From the IMG/VR virus record IMGVR_UViG_3300040801_003111, positions 1 through 36,440 of that record: DNA of 36,440 nucleotides. The stretch is one strand, 5' to 3'. The notes beneath the pieces are model-generated. The model saw only the letters and a program-made list of their open reading frames with translations. It was not told the DNA's origin and ran no database searches. A program made the position numbers and the translations under genes. Source of the DNA: a virus. Positions within the stretch are counted from its first letter, which is position 1. The number at the start of each line of letters is the position of its first letter. This document shows positions 6,302 to 13,660 of the stretch, in pieces.

Positions 6302-6598
6302 TCACTTCTCCTGTTGGCTTTGTTGGGCCTTATACGCCTGATTATAGTCATATAAATCCGCTACGACATCACCCACTTGAACCGCCTCATTTGGTGTAAG
6401 CGTGGTATCTTCTAAAAAAGACTGGAGCCTTTTTATAGATTCATCCACAACAAAAGATAGTCCTTTTGTTGGCACCTCACTGGGGAACATAAACTTATCA
6501 AGTCTTGAAATGATGTCAGACGGAAAGGAATATCTTCCCACTAGGTACAAATAAAATTCTCTCTTACTGTCTAAATTAAACCCATCTCTGATTTCCAC
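6302..6598 (-). CDS. Unknown soluble protein, GTG start
   Basis: A 98-aa protein starting at GTG (6598) with AAAGGA about 9 nt upstream. It is mainly helical and acidic. The C-terminal third (AVQVGDVVADLYDYNQAYKAQ) is Gln/Ala rich and ends QQSQQEK. The 94-nt A/T-rich gap upstream is one of the larger gaps in this operon and could hold an internal promoter, but I see no convincing -35/-10 pair. No family was recognised. Confidence 0.6.
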   Translation of the reverse strand: MEIRDGFNLDSKREFYLYLVGRYSFPSDIISRLDKFMFPSEVPTKGLSFVVDESIKRLQSFLEDTTLTPNEAVQVGDVVADLYDYNQAYKAQQSQQEK

Positions 6599-6692
6599 TT
6601 TAAAAGTCCTTTCTAATCACTACTCTAGGTTGTTGTTTTCACATAAATATAATGAGAAAACGATATTTCCGTTTCTTCCTTCTCACTTCCCA

Positions 6693-6974
6693 TCACTCCC
6701 CCTTTTCCTTAAACTCTTTGATCTTGGCTAGGCATTCATTGAACCATACTGCATGAGCTGGCAAATAGTCTCCACCATGTTTTTCTGTCTGTTCCTTAAA
6801 AGATTGCATAGCTTTCTGGGTCTCATCAATAAGCTCCACGGCATCAGTGAAGGCCTGAAGTTCTATGACCCTTACATTTTCGTTAATTGCGGGAACAGGG
6901 CCATCGCAATGAATAGCAATCGCACCGCTCATCAACTTGCCACCCTTGATAATCCACTCCCTAAACTTTCCCAT
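6693..6974 (-). CDS. Unknown small acidic protein
   Basis: 93 aa from the ATG at 6974 with GGAGG 6 nt upstream; a GTG one codon earlier is also possible. An N-terminal IKGGKLMSGAIAIHCDGPVP strand region is followed by a helical part (DAVELIDETQKAMQSFKEQ) and a conserved-looking HAVWFNECLAKIKEF end. No family was assigned. It is coupled to the upstream 50-aa gene. Confidence 0.6.
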   Translation of the reverse strand: MGKFREWIIKGGKLMSGAIAIHCDGPVPAINENVRVIELQAFTDAVELIDETQKAMQSFKEQTEKHGGDYLPAHAVWFNECLAKIKEFKEKGE

Positions 6975-7126
6975 CACTCTCCTCCAGTTTCTAGGGCTTG
7001 TTTGGCTCTCCTTATGAGATCAACATCAACTGGGACATTTAATTCATTCATCTCCCAACCTACAACAATATACCTCAACACATCAGCTGGCGTTTCCTTT
7101 TTCTTTTTCTTCTGTCTCTTAGTCAT
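6974..7126 (-). CDS. 50-aa basic small protein
   Basis: The ATG at 7126 overlaps the upstream stop (ATGA), and the TGA at 6974-6976 abuts the next start. The product begins with a very basic run ([13 protein letters not shown]). A short folded-looking part (ADVLRYIVVGWEMNELNVPV) and a helix ending LETGGE follow. Operon coupling at both ends and good residue composition support a real gene. The N-terminal lysines could contact nucleic acid; function unknown. Confidence 0.55.
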   Translation of the reverse strand: MTKRQKKKKKETPADVLRYIVVGWEMNELNVPVDVDLIRRAKQALETGGE

Positions 7127-7344
7127 CACTCCCCCTCGACCTGTAGGGTTTGTTCCACCAGGTATTCAATTTCTTTTAAGTTTAACCAAGTCTCTTTTTC
7201 GCCATCGTCTGTTTCAGTTTCGATGTAATCAACCTCTGTAACTTCCTCAAGCGCCTCACGCAGCCTTTGGTTCTCGGCGCGGAGGTTTTCTATTTCTTTT
7301 TGTAATAATATTTTTTCGCTAACATCTTTAGGCAAGTCCGGCAC
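7126..7344 (-). CDS. Leucine-zipper-like small protein
   Basis: A 72-aa protein starting at GTG (7344) with GGGAGG 5 nt upstream. A clear heptad-repeat helix ([20 protein letters not shown], about residues 12-33) should form a coiled coil. An acidic C-terminal part ([18 protein letters not shown]) follows. The gene overlaps the 3' end of the HNH nuclease gene by 55 nt. The strong ribosome binding site supports the long overlap. This fits an HNH gene that was inserted and trimmed into an existing operon. Confidence 0.6.
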   Translation of the reverse strand: MPDLPKDVSEKILLQKEIENLRAENQRLREALEEVTEVDYIETETDDGEKETWLNLKEIEYLVEQTLQVEGE

Positions 7345-7724
7345 GAACGCCTCCCGTCTTTTCTTCTTAGTGTGTTTTCTTCATTAAATTCGTGACCACG
7401 CTTACAATGTGTCCACTTTTGTTTTGGAGTCCACGCCCTGCCTTTTTCAGCCATATCTCTCATGTTATCTTTATGAGTCCCAGCAAATAAATGAAATGGA
7501 TTAACGCAGGCTGGGTTGTCGCAATGATGTAAGCACCATAGCTTTTTCAAAGGCTCTCTAAAATACTCATAAGATACTCGGTGCGCTTTTCTGTATTGGC
7601 CATTCATATAAAATTCCCCATAGCCAAACCAATGTCTTTTGCCAGTCCACTCCCAGCATGAGTCAGAATACTTTATGTTAGCAAAGAACCTCTCTTCTAA
7701 AGCCTTCTCAAACTCGTCACTCAT
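7290..7724 (-). CDS. Free-standing HNH homing endonuclease
   Basis: A 144-aa HNH nuclease. Residues about 18-50 form the usual N-terminal DNA-contact region ([16 protein letters not shown], then [13 protein letters not shown]). The core is [20 protein letters not shown], in which HH is the catalytic H and the second CxxxxC/H/N set coordinates metal. [11 protein letters not shown] follows. A C-terminal Cys/His element ([12 protein letters not shown], then CRTC) looks like a zinc-binding tail. These enzymes spread by cutting genomes lacking their gene. GAGGAG precedes the ATG. Its overlaps with both neighbours show it is embedded in the operon without disrupting it. Confidence 0.88.
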   Translation of the reverse strand: MSDEFEKALEERFFANIKYSDSCWEWTGKRHWFGYGEFYMNGQYRKAHRVSYEYFREPLKKLWCLHHCDNPACVNPFHLFAGTHKDNMRDMAEKGRAWTPKQKWTHCKRGHEFNEENTLRRKDGRRSCRTCLKMLAKKYYYKKK

Positions 7725-8290
7725 AACTCTCCTCTAAGTAACTCCAAAAGCTTGTCCGCATATTTCTCATAGGCGGCGGACCGGGCGGACCAGGCGGACC
7801 GGGCGGCGGACAAGGCGGCGAACAAGGCGGACCGGACGGACTCCTTGCCTTTTTGATATTCAATGCAAAGCTCAATTGCTTTTTTAGTCTGTTCTATGCT
7901 GCTTGTTACTTCGGGCCATTTGTCTTTGTCGTATTCGCAAGCATCTAAATATTTTATATTTTCTTCCAAAATAAAAATCAGAAATTCTTTTTTTACTTGC
8001 TCAAAATCAAGACCCACCTTCATTGCGGGATAGAAGTCTACAGCGAATTGTTTTGCTTTTTCGTTCGATAGACCTTCAAAAATTTGATCAGCTAGAATTC
8101 CGAGCCATTCAGGCCCAATGCCCTCGGACTCAAACTTTTTATGGGAGTATTCATGGAGAGTGCATCCAATAAAACAACCCTTACCATTTTCCCAGCCTGT
8201 ACCTTGAATAATCTCGTCAGCCTTAGCGTGGGCCTTCATTCTGTTGACATAAAACTCTTTTAACTTCGGATCGTTGTTAAATGCTCTCAT
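7721..8290 (-). CDS. Unknown phage protein with Ser-Ala-Arg repeat tail
   Basis: A 189-aa protein with GAGGAG before the ATG. The globular N-terminal part (about 1-145) includes [20 protein letters not shown], a possible metal-site pair HEYSHKKFE, and [16 protein letters not shown]. The C-terminal part (about 152-180) is a short tandem repeat of SAR/SAW/SAA triplets, encoded by a GCGGACCGG-like repeat at about 7770-7845. Phage proteins with Ala-Ala-Arg/Trp repeats of variable number are widespread in my recollection; their function is not known. The repeat suggests an extended helix or a recently expanded tract. Confidence 0.75.
   Translation of the reverse strand: MRAFNNDPKLKEFYVNRMKAHAKADEIIQGTGWENGKGCFIGCTLHEYSHKKFESEGIGPEWLGILADQIFEGLSNEKAKQFAVDFYPAMKVGLDFEQVKKEFLIFILEENIKYLDACEYDKDKWPEVTSSIEQTKKAIELCIEYQKGKESVRSALFAALSAARSAWSARSAAYEKYADKLLELLRGEL
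7765..7845 (-). repeat. Short tandem repeat coding for Ser-Ala-X
   Basis: Imperfect 9-nt units (variants of GCGGACCGG on the plus strand) tile the 3' part of the 189-aa gene and encode (Ser-Ala-Arg/Trp/Ala)n. Units are multiples of three, so gain or loss of copies keeps the reading frame. Confidence 0.65.
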
Positions 8291-8310
8291 CTTGGTTCTC
8301 CTCTAAAAAA

Positions 8311-8376
8311 TTGGCGGGTTCGGGCGTCCCTCCCTCGTTTTAATGAACATGACTCCTGACCATGCTCTCCCGCCAA
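8311..8376. other. Inverted repeat in the gap before the 189-aa gene
   Basis: TTGGCGGG (8311-8318) and CCCGCCAA (8369-8376) form a perfect 8-bp inverted repeat about 50 nt apart, in the 100-nt gap between the repeat gene and the 189-aa gene. A 15-codon frame with its own AGGAG (8350-8303, minus) lies between the arms. It may be an RNA structure controlling the downstream gene; no function is proved. Confidence 0.4.
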
Positions 8377-8390
8377 ACCTAGCTTCCTTT

Positions 8391-8633
8391 TTAACCGTCA
8401 CCGGAACCGTCACCGTAACCGTCACCGGAACCGTCGCCGTAACCGTAACCGTCACCGGAACCGTGACCGTAACCGGAACCGGAACCGTAACCGTAACCGT
8501 CGCCGGAACCGTAACCGGAACCGTCACCGGAACCGGAACCGTAACCGTAACCGTAACCGTCACCGGAACCGGAACCGTCACCGGAACCGGAACCGTCGCC
8601 GGAACCAGACCATCTTTTAATTATTTTTTCCAT
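8391..8633 (-). CDS. Low-complexity protein of 36 X-Gly dipeptides
   Basis: An 80-aa protein with a short charged head, MEKIIKRW, followed by 36 dipeptides in which every second residue is Gly and the other is Ser, Asp or Tyr (one His). The head reads as a genuine translation start and overlaps the upstream gene by 13 nt. Gly codons are GGT/GGC, Ser always TCC, Asp GAC and Tyr TAC, so the tract expanded from one hexamer. The product should be disordered and sticky, like a silk or a phase-separating segment. The opposite strand reads as Thr-Val/Gly repeats and is taken as a shadow. Function unknown. Confidence 0.65.
   Translation of the reverse strand: MEKIIKRWSGSGDGSGSGDGSGSGDGYGYGYGSGSGDGSGYGSGDGYGYGSGSGYGHGSGDGYGYGDGSGDGYGDGSGDG
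8394..8609 (-). repeat. Hexanucleotide repeat tract
   Basis: About 36 tandem 6-nt units of the forms ACCGGA, ACCGTA, ACCGTC and ACCGTG (plus strand) run without interruption for about 216 nt. All units are in frame with the X-Gly protein, so copy-number changes alter length but not frame. Confidence 0.9.
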
Positions 8634-8998
8634 ACTTTTGCCTCACGGAATAGCTTAACGGTTTCTTCCGACATAGGAATTATCTCGATGACTTGTTCTA
8701 AAACCATCTCATCAACTGGCATTGCAATTTTACAGCCATCGAAATTTTTAGATCCTTCCATTGCCAATTGAGAAAGCGAACAAGCCTCAGTCCAATAAAA
8801 AACTCTCTGGGCATTTTTTACAAGGCAGCTCTGTCCTTGTTTTTCCGCTAGCTCACCAAAGTGTACGCCAGCCGAATAAGTGCGAAACATGCAGGTTTTT
8901 CCTATCATGCCGCGAGCCGGATCTTTAGCTGGTTCTTGGCCTCCCAAAAGACTTTGCAATTGTTTTATTTGCCCTAGTGTTAGCTCATCTATATTCAT
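8621..8998 (-). CDS. Small phage protein, DUF6948-like
   Basis: A 125-aa protein with GGGAG 8 nt before the ATG. The N-terminal helix (DELTLGQIKQLQSLLGG) is followed by a domain with GKTCMFRTYSAGVHFGEL, then a Trp/Tyr-rich strand (RVFYWTEACSLSQLA). CKIAMPVDEMVLEQVIEIIP and a closing MSEETVKLFREAKVW come last. This pattern is one I associate with DUF6948-type phage proteins of unknown function; the match is by memory. Its position among small early genes fits an accessory role. Confidence 0.75.
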   Translation of the reverse strand: MNIDELTLGQIKQLQSLLGGQEPAKDPARGMIGKTCMFRTYSAGVHFGELAEKQGQSCLVKNAQRVFYWTEACSLSQLAMEGSKNFDGCKIAMPVDEMVLEQVIEIIPMSEETVKLFREAKVWKK

Positions 8999-9022
8999 TT
9001 CTTTTCTCCCTTTCGTTAAACA

Positions 9023-9142
9023 TCAATTAATAGGTGTATTCAAAGCCACAATAAACGTGACAAAGCCAAATGCAAAGCCACTGCAAAAGCCAAGAGCCAC
9101 ACCGAGTATCATTAGAGTTTCACTGGTCTCTTTTCTTACCAT
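9023..9142 (-). CDS. 39-aa single-pass membrane protein
   Basis: The ATG at 9142 is preceded by GAGGGG with 7-nt spacing; a longer reading to 9241 would need a TTG start without such a site. After MVRKETSETL comes one Gly-rich hydrophobic helix (MILGVALGFCSGFAFGFVTF) and a short tail. The role is unknown. Confidence 0.55.
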   Translation of the reverse strand: MVRKETSETLMILGVALGFCSGFAFGFVTFIVALNTPIN

Positions 9143-9185
9143 CCTGATCCCCCTCAAAATGTTCTCTGATAAACCTGAATGCTGA

Positions 9186-9272
9186 CTATAGATTTGCGAA
9201 GACGTTGCGGCGAACAACCTCACCATCATCATACAGAACAATGTACCCGTTAGTAGCGGGTATGATTGTCAT
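9186..9272 (-). CDS. 28-aa small protein (tentative)
   Basis: The frame runs from the ATG at 9272 to the TAG at 9186 and gives IIPATNGYIVLYDDGEVVRR, then NVFANL, a plausible small beta structure. AGGAG directly abuts the ATG, which is tighter than usual. It fills the gap between two other genes of the operon. Low certainty. Confidence 0.35.
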   Translation of the reverse strand: MTIIPATNGYIVLYDDGEVVRRNVFANL

Positions 9273-9280
9273 CTCCTGAG

Positions 9281-9895
9281 TCACAGCCCAGCCTCTACGA
9301 TTTTCCCTTTAGCCTCTTTTACGCCTGGCATATTAAACTTCTTTGGCTTTTCTGGTTTGTCTTCATGAATGGGTCGAGTCTTGAAGATCATCTGTTTATA
9401 TCTCTGCCCCTTTTTCTGAACGATACGCTCATAGCCAACAGTTTTTTGAGGCTCTATCGTTACCGACACAGGGCGATTGAAAAGCTTAAGCTTGCGGTCA
9501 ATTAGTCGGGGCACCGCCTTAAGCTTGTCATTTAAAGCCTTTTGATTTTCAGCAAACACTTGATCATTTGAACGAATCCTTGCCAAGTGATCCTGGCAAT
9601 CATCTATCTGCCGATTAAGGCCATCAATAGCCGCCTCAAAGCGCTTATTGAAATCAAACTTCTGATCCTGAATAGAGCTTTCTAGCGCTTCGATGTCTTC
9701 AGCCACAGACTTTTGCTGGGCTTCAATCTCATCAATATGATTAAAGATTGATTCCACCGACTTAGAGATCTCGATAGTTTCACGGCTTGGAAGATCAGCC
9801 CTTTTCTTTACAAAATACATCAATACAAGTGACGCCACGATACAAAGCAAGATCGCCATTTCTAAAATCACATTTCCCTCCTCATTGGATTTCAT
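9281..9895 (-). CDS. Membrane-anchored coiled-coil protein
   Basis: A 204-aa protein. A hydrophobic anchor near residues 9-27 (VILEMAILLCIVASLVLMYF) is followed by a long acidic coiled coil (about 40-135), with heptads such as FNHIDEIEAQQKSVAEDIEA. A basic, lysine/proline-rich tail (KPEKPKKFNMPGVKEAKGK) ends it. The short N-terminus and anchor suggest the coiled coil lies on one face of the inner membrane. It sits just downstream of the helicase and a 56-aa gene, so a membrane link to replication is one idea, unsupported by homology. Confidence 0.7.
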   Translation of the reverse strand: MKSNEEGNVILEMAILLCIVASLVLMYFVKKRADLPSRETIEISKSVESIFNHIDEIEAQQKSVAEDIEALESSIQDQKFDFNKRFEAAIDGLNRQIDDCQDHLARIRSNDQVFAENQKALNDKLKAVPRLIDRKLKLFNRPVSVTIEPQKTVGYERIVQKKGQRYKQMIFKTRPIHEDKPEKPKKFNMPGVKEAKGKIVEAGL

Positions 9896-10052
9896 TTTTT
9901 TTCTCCTCTTTTTCCTTTTTTAAAATTCTGTACTCATCAATAAGCCTTTGCACTTCGATACGAGTCTCCTCATACCCCTCCCTATGGATCACACCAATAA
10001 AACCTGCCTTCTTCTCTAATGTCTTTAATTCTGCCTCTGTTAGCCAAGCCAC
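9882..10052 (-). CDS. 56-aa charged small protein, GTG start
   Basis: The GTG at 10052 has GGAGG 8 nt upstream and overlaps the helicase 3' end by 13 nt. The product is a charged helical peptide (AWLTEAELKTLEKKAGFIGV, then IHREGYEETRIEVQRLIDEY) ending in a Lys/Glu run. It overlaps the next gene's start by 14 nt. Good ribosome binding site and coupling at both ends support it; function unknown. Confidence 0.6.
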   Translation of the reverse strand: MAWLTEAELKTLEKKAGFIGVIHREGYEETRIEVQRLIDEYRILKKEKEEKKNEIQ

Positions 10053-11014
10053 GATAGCTCCTCCGGGTCCACTAGGTTCTCATCTAAATTTAACTTCACA
10101 GTGTTGTACCTAAACCGATGCACCGTATATGTCGGAGCATATTGGTTTAAATAGATGTCGTAATCACAGCGAAACAAAAACTTTGAAGGTGTCGAGAACC
10201 CGCGAAATTTTGGAAACGAAAAGAGTGTCTGAGTTGAATCACCTTTTTGATTCCCAGGGGCCAAGATCACGCCTTTAGTGCACACCTTAGAAAGGTCCGA
10301 TGATCCATGAAAATCATCAAGATTTGGCACCAATTTAAACTCATTGCCTTGAGACTTTCTTAAATGCGCTAAGATAACGACTGGCACACCCGTGAGGAGA
10401 GAAATGTCACGAATCTTCTTTATTGCTTCACTCAGCGCCTCGTTTTCGTTAACGCCATCAAAATAGTGGATGTGATCAATAATGATGAGGTCAGCGTCAT
10501 TCTTGACACTCATGGTGAGCTTTATAAATTCATCAATCCCAAACTCTTGCTTTCGATAATAGATATAAAGATTCTCAAAGTTATTAAGCTCAGAAAGACA
10601 CTCATCGTAATAAGTATTGAGCTCCTCATAACGCCCTAAACGCCAATGCTTAAAGTTATATTTCTTGCGAGGATTGAAAGCCCGGGCCTTGCTCACCAAG
10701 CGCTCATAAAGGATTCTCATTTGAATCTCCTCAGGCTCCGCTTCAAGCGCATACATATATATCTTTTTCCCAAGCATTGTATTATGAAGCGCCACTTTCG
10801 AGGCCAGAGCCGTTTTCCCCACCCCAGTCTTTGCCCCCAAAAGAACAATATCATTTGGCAAAATCCCCCCAAAAACATCATCAACCACCTGAATGCCTGT
10901 TGAGATCGCTTTCCTGCGAGCATGACTGAGGCGCTCCTGGATGTCTTTTGCCGACACCTTAGCCGACTTAAAGCCATCATAGGTCTTAAGCTCCACATCC
11001 TTAGACTCTCCCAC
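10040..11014 (-). CDS. DnaB-like replicative helicase (RecA-fold core)
   Basis: A 324-aa ring helicase expected to unwind the phage replication fork. The Walker A motif is GAKTGVGKT at residues 60-68. EAEPEEIQMR near 91-100 corresponds to the DnaB H1a-type glutamate region. Walker B is DLIIIDHIHYF at about 175-185, and ILAHLRKS near 214-221 matches DnaB motif H3. The N-terminal DnaG-binding domain of cellular DnaB is missing, as is common in phages with their own primase. The start is GTG with GAGAGG upstream. It overlaps the primase gene by 14 nt, so primase and helicase are made together. Confidence 0.88.
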   Translation of the reverse strand: MGESKDVELKTYDGFKSAKVSAKDIQERLSHARRKAISTGIQVVDDVFGGILPNDIVLLGAKTGVGKTALASKVALHNTMLGKKIYMYALEAEPEEIQMRILYERLVSKARAFNPRKKYNFKHWRLGRYEELNTYYDECLSELNNFENLYIYYRKQEFGIDEFIKLTMSVKNDADLIIIDHIHYFDGVNENEALSEAIKKIRDISLLTGVPVVILAHLRKSQGNEFKLVPNLDDFHGSSDLSKVCTKGVILAPGNQKGDSTQTLFSFPKFRGFSTPSKFLFRCDYDIYLNQYAPTYTVHRFRYNTVKLNLDENLVDPEELSWLG

Positions 11015-11843
11015 TAAAAACCTCTCTTAAGATGCGGTACACTTGTCGATTGTCGTAATTGAAATATTTAAGCCACTGAAAAATGCTAGGCCCCCCAGGT
11101 ACAGCCCCAATCATCTTATCTTTGTCTATAAAACAGCTTGTCGAGCGGCCATTGACCCAAATGTTCTTATGTCCATTAGCCACTGGCTTAAAATCATAAG
11201 TCTCCCCACCAACCCAAGCGCTTCCAGAGAGCCTTGATAAAGCCCATTCGTGATCAAGGTTGTCTAAAAACTCGGTGAGTTTGTCTAAATTTATATTAGC
11301 AATTTCGGCTTCCAGAGCGCTGATCGGAGGACCCATTTTCTTTTCCACCGGAAAAAAATACATCATCTCTTCATCGGTGTAGCGGGTCTGAATATTCATT
11401 CTCTCAGTAACCTTAAAAGGCGCGTGAGGGTCTTTCTTATGCCAAAACCCAGGTTCCCTTAGAAGAACCGTCACCATCTTGGCTTTCTCATCGCCTCCGA
11501 AAAATCGGTTCAAACCGTCAACAATGAGGCGGTGATAACAGAGTTCAGCATTAATAGCGTTGAAATAAACGTGGAATCCGTTCTTGCTTTCGACCACGCG
11601 AGAGGGCCAAATTGGGGAGCTATTAATTTTTATGATCTGCTCTCGCTTTGTTCCTTCGTCGATATCAACGTGCCAAGCCTTAATGGCCTTGAGACACTCT
11701 TTTTTTCTGCGGCCATTAAATTCATTCACCGCCCGAAAGATCCCAGTGTTTGAGCTCTCATTTAGCCTTCGGGCCTCATCAAGTGAAACCGGGCGCGGAG
11801 GGGTAAAATTGTCCCCTATGTTTTCAGCCATCGCATAGAGCAT
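11001..11843 (-). CDS. AEP-type DNA primase
   Basis: A 280-aa protein with the archaeo-eukaryotic primase catalytic pattern. The metal-binding pair is in AWHVDIDEG (Asp60, Asp62). KNGFHVYF places a His near 91. LLREPGFWHKKDP near 127-139 supplies basic and His residues like the third AEP motif. No helicase domain is fused; the helicase follows as a separate overlapping gene. A zinc-finger primase (DnaG type) is ruled out by the absence of CHC2 or Toprim motifs. It would synthesise primers for leading or lagging strands of the phage replicon. The ATG is at 11843; MAENIG 12 nt later is a possible alternative. Confidence 0.82.
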   Translation of the reverse strand: MLYAMAENIGDNFTPPRPVSLDEARRLNESSNTGIFRAVNEFNGRRKKECLKAIKAWHVDIDEGTKREQIIKINSSPIWPSRVVESKNGFHVYFNAINAELCYHRLIVDGLNRFFGGDEKAKMVTVLLREPGFWHKKDPHAPFKVTERMNIQTRYTDEEMMYFFPVEKKMGPPISALEAEIANINLDKLTEFLDNLDHEWALSRLSGSAWVGGETYDFKPVANGHKNIWVNGRSTSCFIDKDKMIGAVPGGPSIFQWLKYFNYDNRQVYRILREVFSGRV

Positions 11844-11844
11844 T

Positions 11845-12147
11845 CTACATATACCCCTGGTTTTCTTCGATCACCCGGTCAGCCTCGCGTCTTCGCTTAA
11901 GCTCCTCAGCATACTGCGCTTGAGCGTGGATGGTCTTTTGATCTTTCCTTGCTTTAATCAGCCAATTGGTTAAAAACTTCACACGATTGCGGTCAGGCTT
12001 TGGGTCGCTCATTTCAAAGATTCTTGCCTCACCAATGTGCTCTAAAACAAACTTAACCCCATAGTATCTGATCCACTCTTCCTGCACGCGAGGGGGGATA
12101 TTTTGCAAATAGGTCTCGTACTGTTTGAGTGAATCATCAACGCTCAT
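11845..12147 (-). CDS. Unknown helical protein in the replication operon
   Basis: A 100-aa protein coupled to the upstream HTH gene by ATGA and ending 1 nt before the primase start. The N-terminal half carries YLQNIPPRVQEEWIRYYG, followed by VKFVLEHIGEARIFEMSD. The C-terminal half is a long basic helix (RVKFLTNWLIKARKDQKTIH through EELKRRREADR). It could be a helicase loader or a DNA-binding accessory factor given its position, but no family was recognised. Confidence 0.7.
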   Translation of the reverse strand: MSVDDSLKQYETYLQNIPPRVQEEWIRYYGVKFVLEHIGEARIFEMSDPKPDRNRVKFLTNWLIKARKDQKTIHAQAQYAEELKRRREADRVIEENQGYM

Positions 12148-12395
12148 GCTCTGGGCCTTCTTACCGTCACTGGAGCGCCAAGGTCTTTTGTCATGGCCTC
12201 ACTGAACTCTTTTAGGGTGATTGGAAGACCAATCTTTTTAAGCTTTGCAATCTCACCCCACTCTAAGATCCCTTGCTGGTAGCGGTAGTTAAATGTTTGA
12301 AGGCTTACCCCAAGGGCCTCGGCCATCTCGGTTTTAGTAAGATCACTGTCGGCAATTTTTTTTGAGATCAAAGCGTTGAGGTTACTGAGCTTCAC
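12144..12395 (-). CDS. Small helix-turn-helix DNA-binding protein
   Basis: 83 aa from the GTG at 12395, chosen because GGAGG lies 9 nt upstream; an ATG at 12425 has none. The HTH core is DLTKTEMAEALGVSLQTFNY, with a typical Cro/XRE turn. RYQQGILEWGEIAKLKKIGL follows, and a short basic end, VTVRRPRA. It overlaps the exonuclease gene by 14 nt and the next gene by 4 nt. It might be a replication-initiation or regulatory protein, and it is a second candidate ligand for the ATGAGT-N4-ACTCAT palindromes. Confidence 0.75.
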   Translation of the reverse strand: MKLSNLNALISKKIADSDLTKTEMAEALGVSLQTFNYRYQQGILEWGEIAKLKKIGLPITLKEFSEAMTKDLGAPVTVRRPRA

Positions 12396-13260
12396 TGTCG
12401 AAATCCTCCATGTCATAACCCGCATCGGGAAGCTGTAACTCTTTGATGTCTATGGTGTAACCAGGCCACTCTTCAAGCTTGGTGTACTTTTGGATTTTCT
12501 TAATATATTGAGAGCGGAGTGTGGCTCCGAACATGATATCTGTGGCCGACAAGCGGTAGGTGGCGCACGCGAAGGGGTGTGAATTTTCCTGCACTATAAA
12601 GTAAAATTCTTTTATTGTACCTGGGAAAAGCCTCTCGGCCCCAATCATATAGTGAGCCGCACTGATGTGATAACCATAGCGGATCACAGCCCACTTAAAT
12701 GAGGACTCACGCGCTGACTGAGCGGTTTTATAATCAACAATGTAACCCTTTTTAAGGTTAATAATGTCAGGCCTGAAGCGGCACTTAACCTCATGCTCCT
12801 GATCCCAGTAGGCAAAACCTTGCTCTACCAGATTCTCCTTGCTCACCAAAGACTGAGCTAAAGAGTCTTGATGAAAAGCCTCATACATACCCTCAACCTT
12901 TTCATAGTCAGTCTGAGAGCAAGCAAAGCCGTTGTGATGATCAATAAAATCTTGCTTTTGATCAGCGACTGATCGGGGTGTTTCCACCCCCCGCTTTTTT
13001 TGATCAGCCATGGTTTCCCATTTGGTGGGGATTGCCACAAGCTCTGAGAACCGATCCTCTAAAAGAGCCCCATGCACAATGGTCCCCAGAGCTTGGCTTG
13101 TGGTTGGCTTCCCCTCGCCACAGATTACGTTTTTATAGTAATGCCATGGCGTTTTTCCCATTTCCTTAATGTTTGATGAGGAGAAAAGCTCGCCTCTTTG
13201 ATGATATTTCTCGATGTCTTCTTCTGGGAGCTTTCCTTCCCAATCAAACAAATTATTCAT
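12382..13260 (-). CDS. RecB/RecE-family exonuclease (PD-(D/E)XK)
   Basis: A 292-aa nuclease. The N-terminal region has SSSNIKEMGKTPWHYYKNVI and SQALGTIVHGALLE, which fits the G...H motif of RecB-like nucleases. The catalytic core is RFRPDIINLKKGYIVDYKTA, giving the D...DxK signature at about residues 170-187. A downstream helix (GYHISAAHYMIGAERLF) corresponds to the family's Q/Y-containing motif. Such enzymes resect double-stranded DNA to feed single-strand annealing. It lies next to SSB and the Sak4-like ATPase, so these three form a phage recombination module. Confidence 0.88.
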   Translation of the reverse strand: MNNLFDWEGKLPEEDIEKYHQRGELFSSSNIKEMGKTPWHYYKNVICGEGKPTTSQALGTIVHGALLEDRFSELVAIPTKWETMADQKKRGVETPRSVADQKQDFIDHHNGFACSQTDYEKVEGMYEAFHQDSLAQSLVSKENLVEQGFAYWDQEHEVKCRFRPDIINLKKGYIVDYKTAQSARESSFKWAVIRYGYHISAAHYMIGAERLFPGTIKEFYFIVQENSHPFACATYRLSATDIMFGATLRSQYIKKIQKYTKLEEWPGYTIDIKELQLPDAGYDMEDFDSEAQ

Positions 13261-13279
13261 TTATCCCCCCAAAAGACCC

Positions 13280-13660
13280 CTAGAAAGGGATCTCCTCGTT
13301 GCCTGAGCTTTCAGTTTTTTCTGCTGATCCCTTAGAGTCTAAGAACTGCACCGTTTGAGCCACGACTTCGGTCATGTACTTCTTGTTGCCTTGCTCGTCT
13401 TCCCATGACCTGGTTTGAAGCTTGCCTTCAACGTAGGCCTGAGAGCCTTTTTTGAGATACTTTGCACAGTTCTCAGCGGTCTTCCCCCAACAAGTGACCC
13501 GAGTCCACTCAGTCTTTTCTTGCTTATTGCCATCTTTGTCGGTCCATTTTTCTGAGGTCGCTAGACTCATATTGGCAACGGTTTGCCCACCATCAAGTGT
13601 TTTGCTCTCCGGGTCTGCGCCTAAACGGCCCACGATGATAACTTTATTTACTCCACTCAT
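13280..13660 (-). CDS. ssb: Single-stranded DNA-binding protein
   Basis: A 126-aa OB-fold SSB. The start MSGVNKVIIVGRLGADPE and the central EKTEWTRVTCWGKTAENCAK are hallmark SSB strands, followed by KKGSQAYVEGKLQTRSWED. The acidic end GNEEIPF matches the C-terminal tip that recruits partner proteins. AAAGGAG precedes the ATG, which overlaps the Sak4-like gene's stop as ATGA. It coats single strands during replication and recombination. Confidence 0.96.
   Translation of the reverse strand: MSGVNKVIIVGRLGADPESKTLDGGQTVANMSLATSEKWTDKDGNKQEKTEWTRVTCWGKTAENCAKYLKKGSQAYVEGKLQTRSWEDEQGNKKYMTEVVAQTVQFLDSKGSAEKTESSGNEEIPF

Noticed and set aside
8394-8609. CRISPR-like array
   Set aside because: Units are contiguous hexamers with no spacers; no cas genes occur in the window.
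8343-8771. Plus-strand Thr-Val/Gly repeat protein
   Set aside because: It is the complementary reading of the hexamer tract. The minus reading has a plausible head, a gene overlap and the operon direction in its favour.
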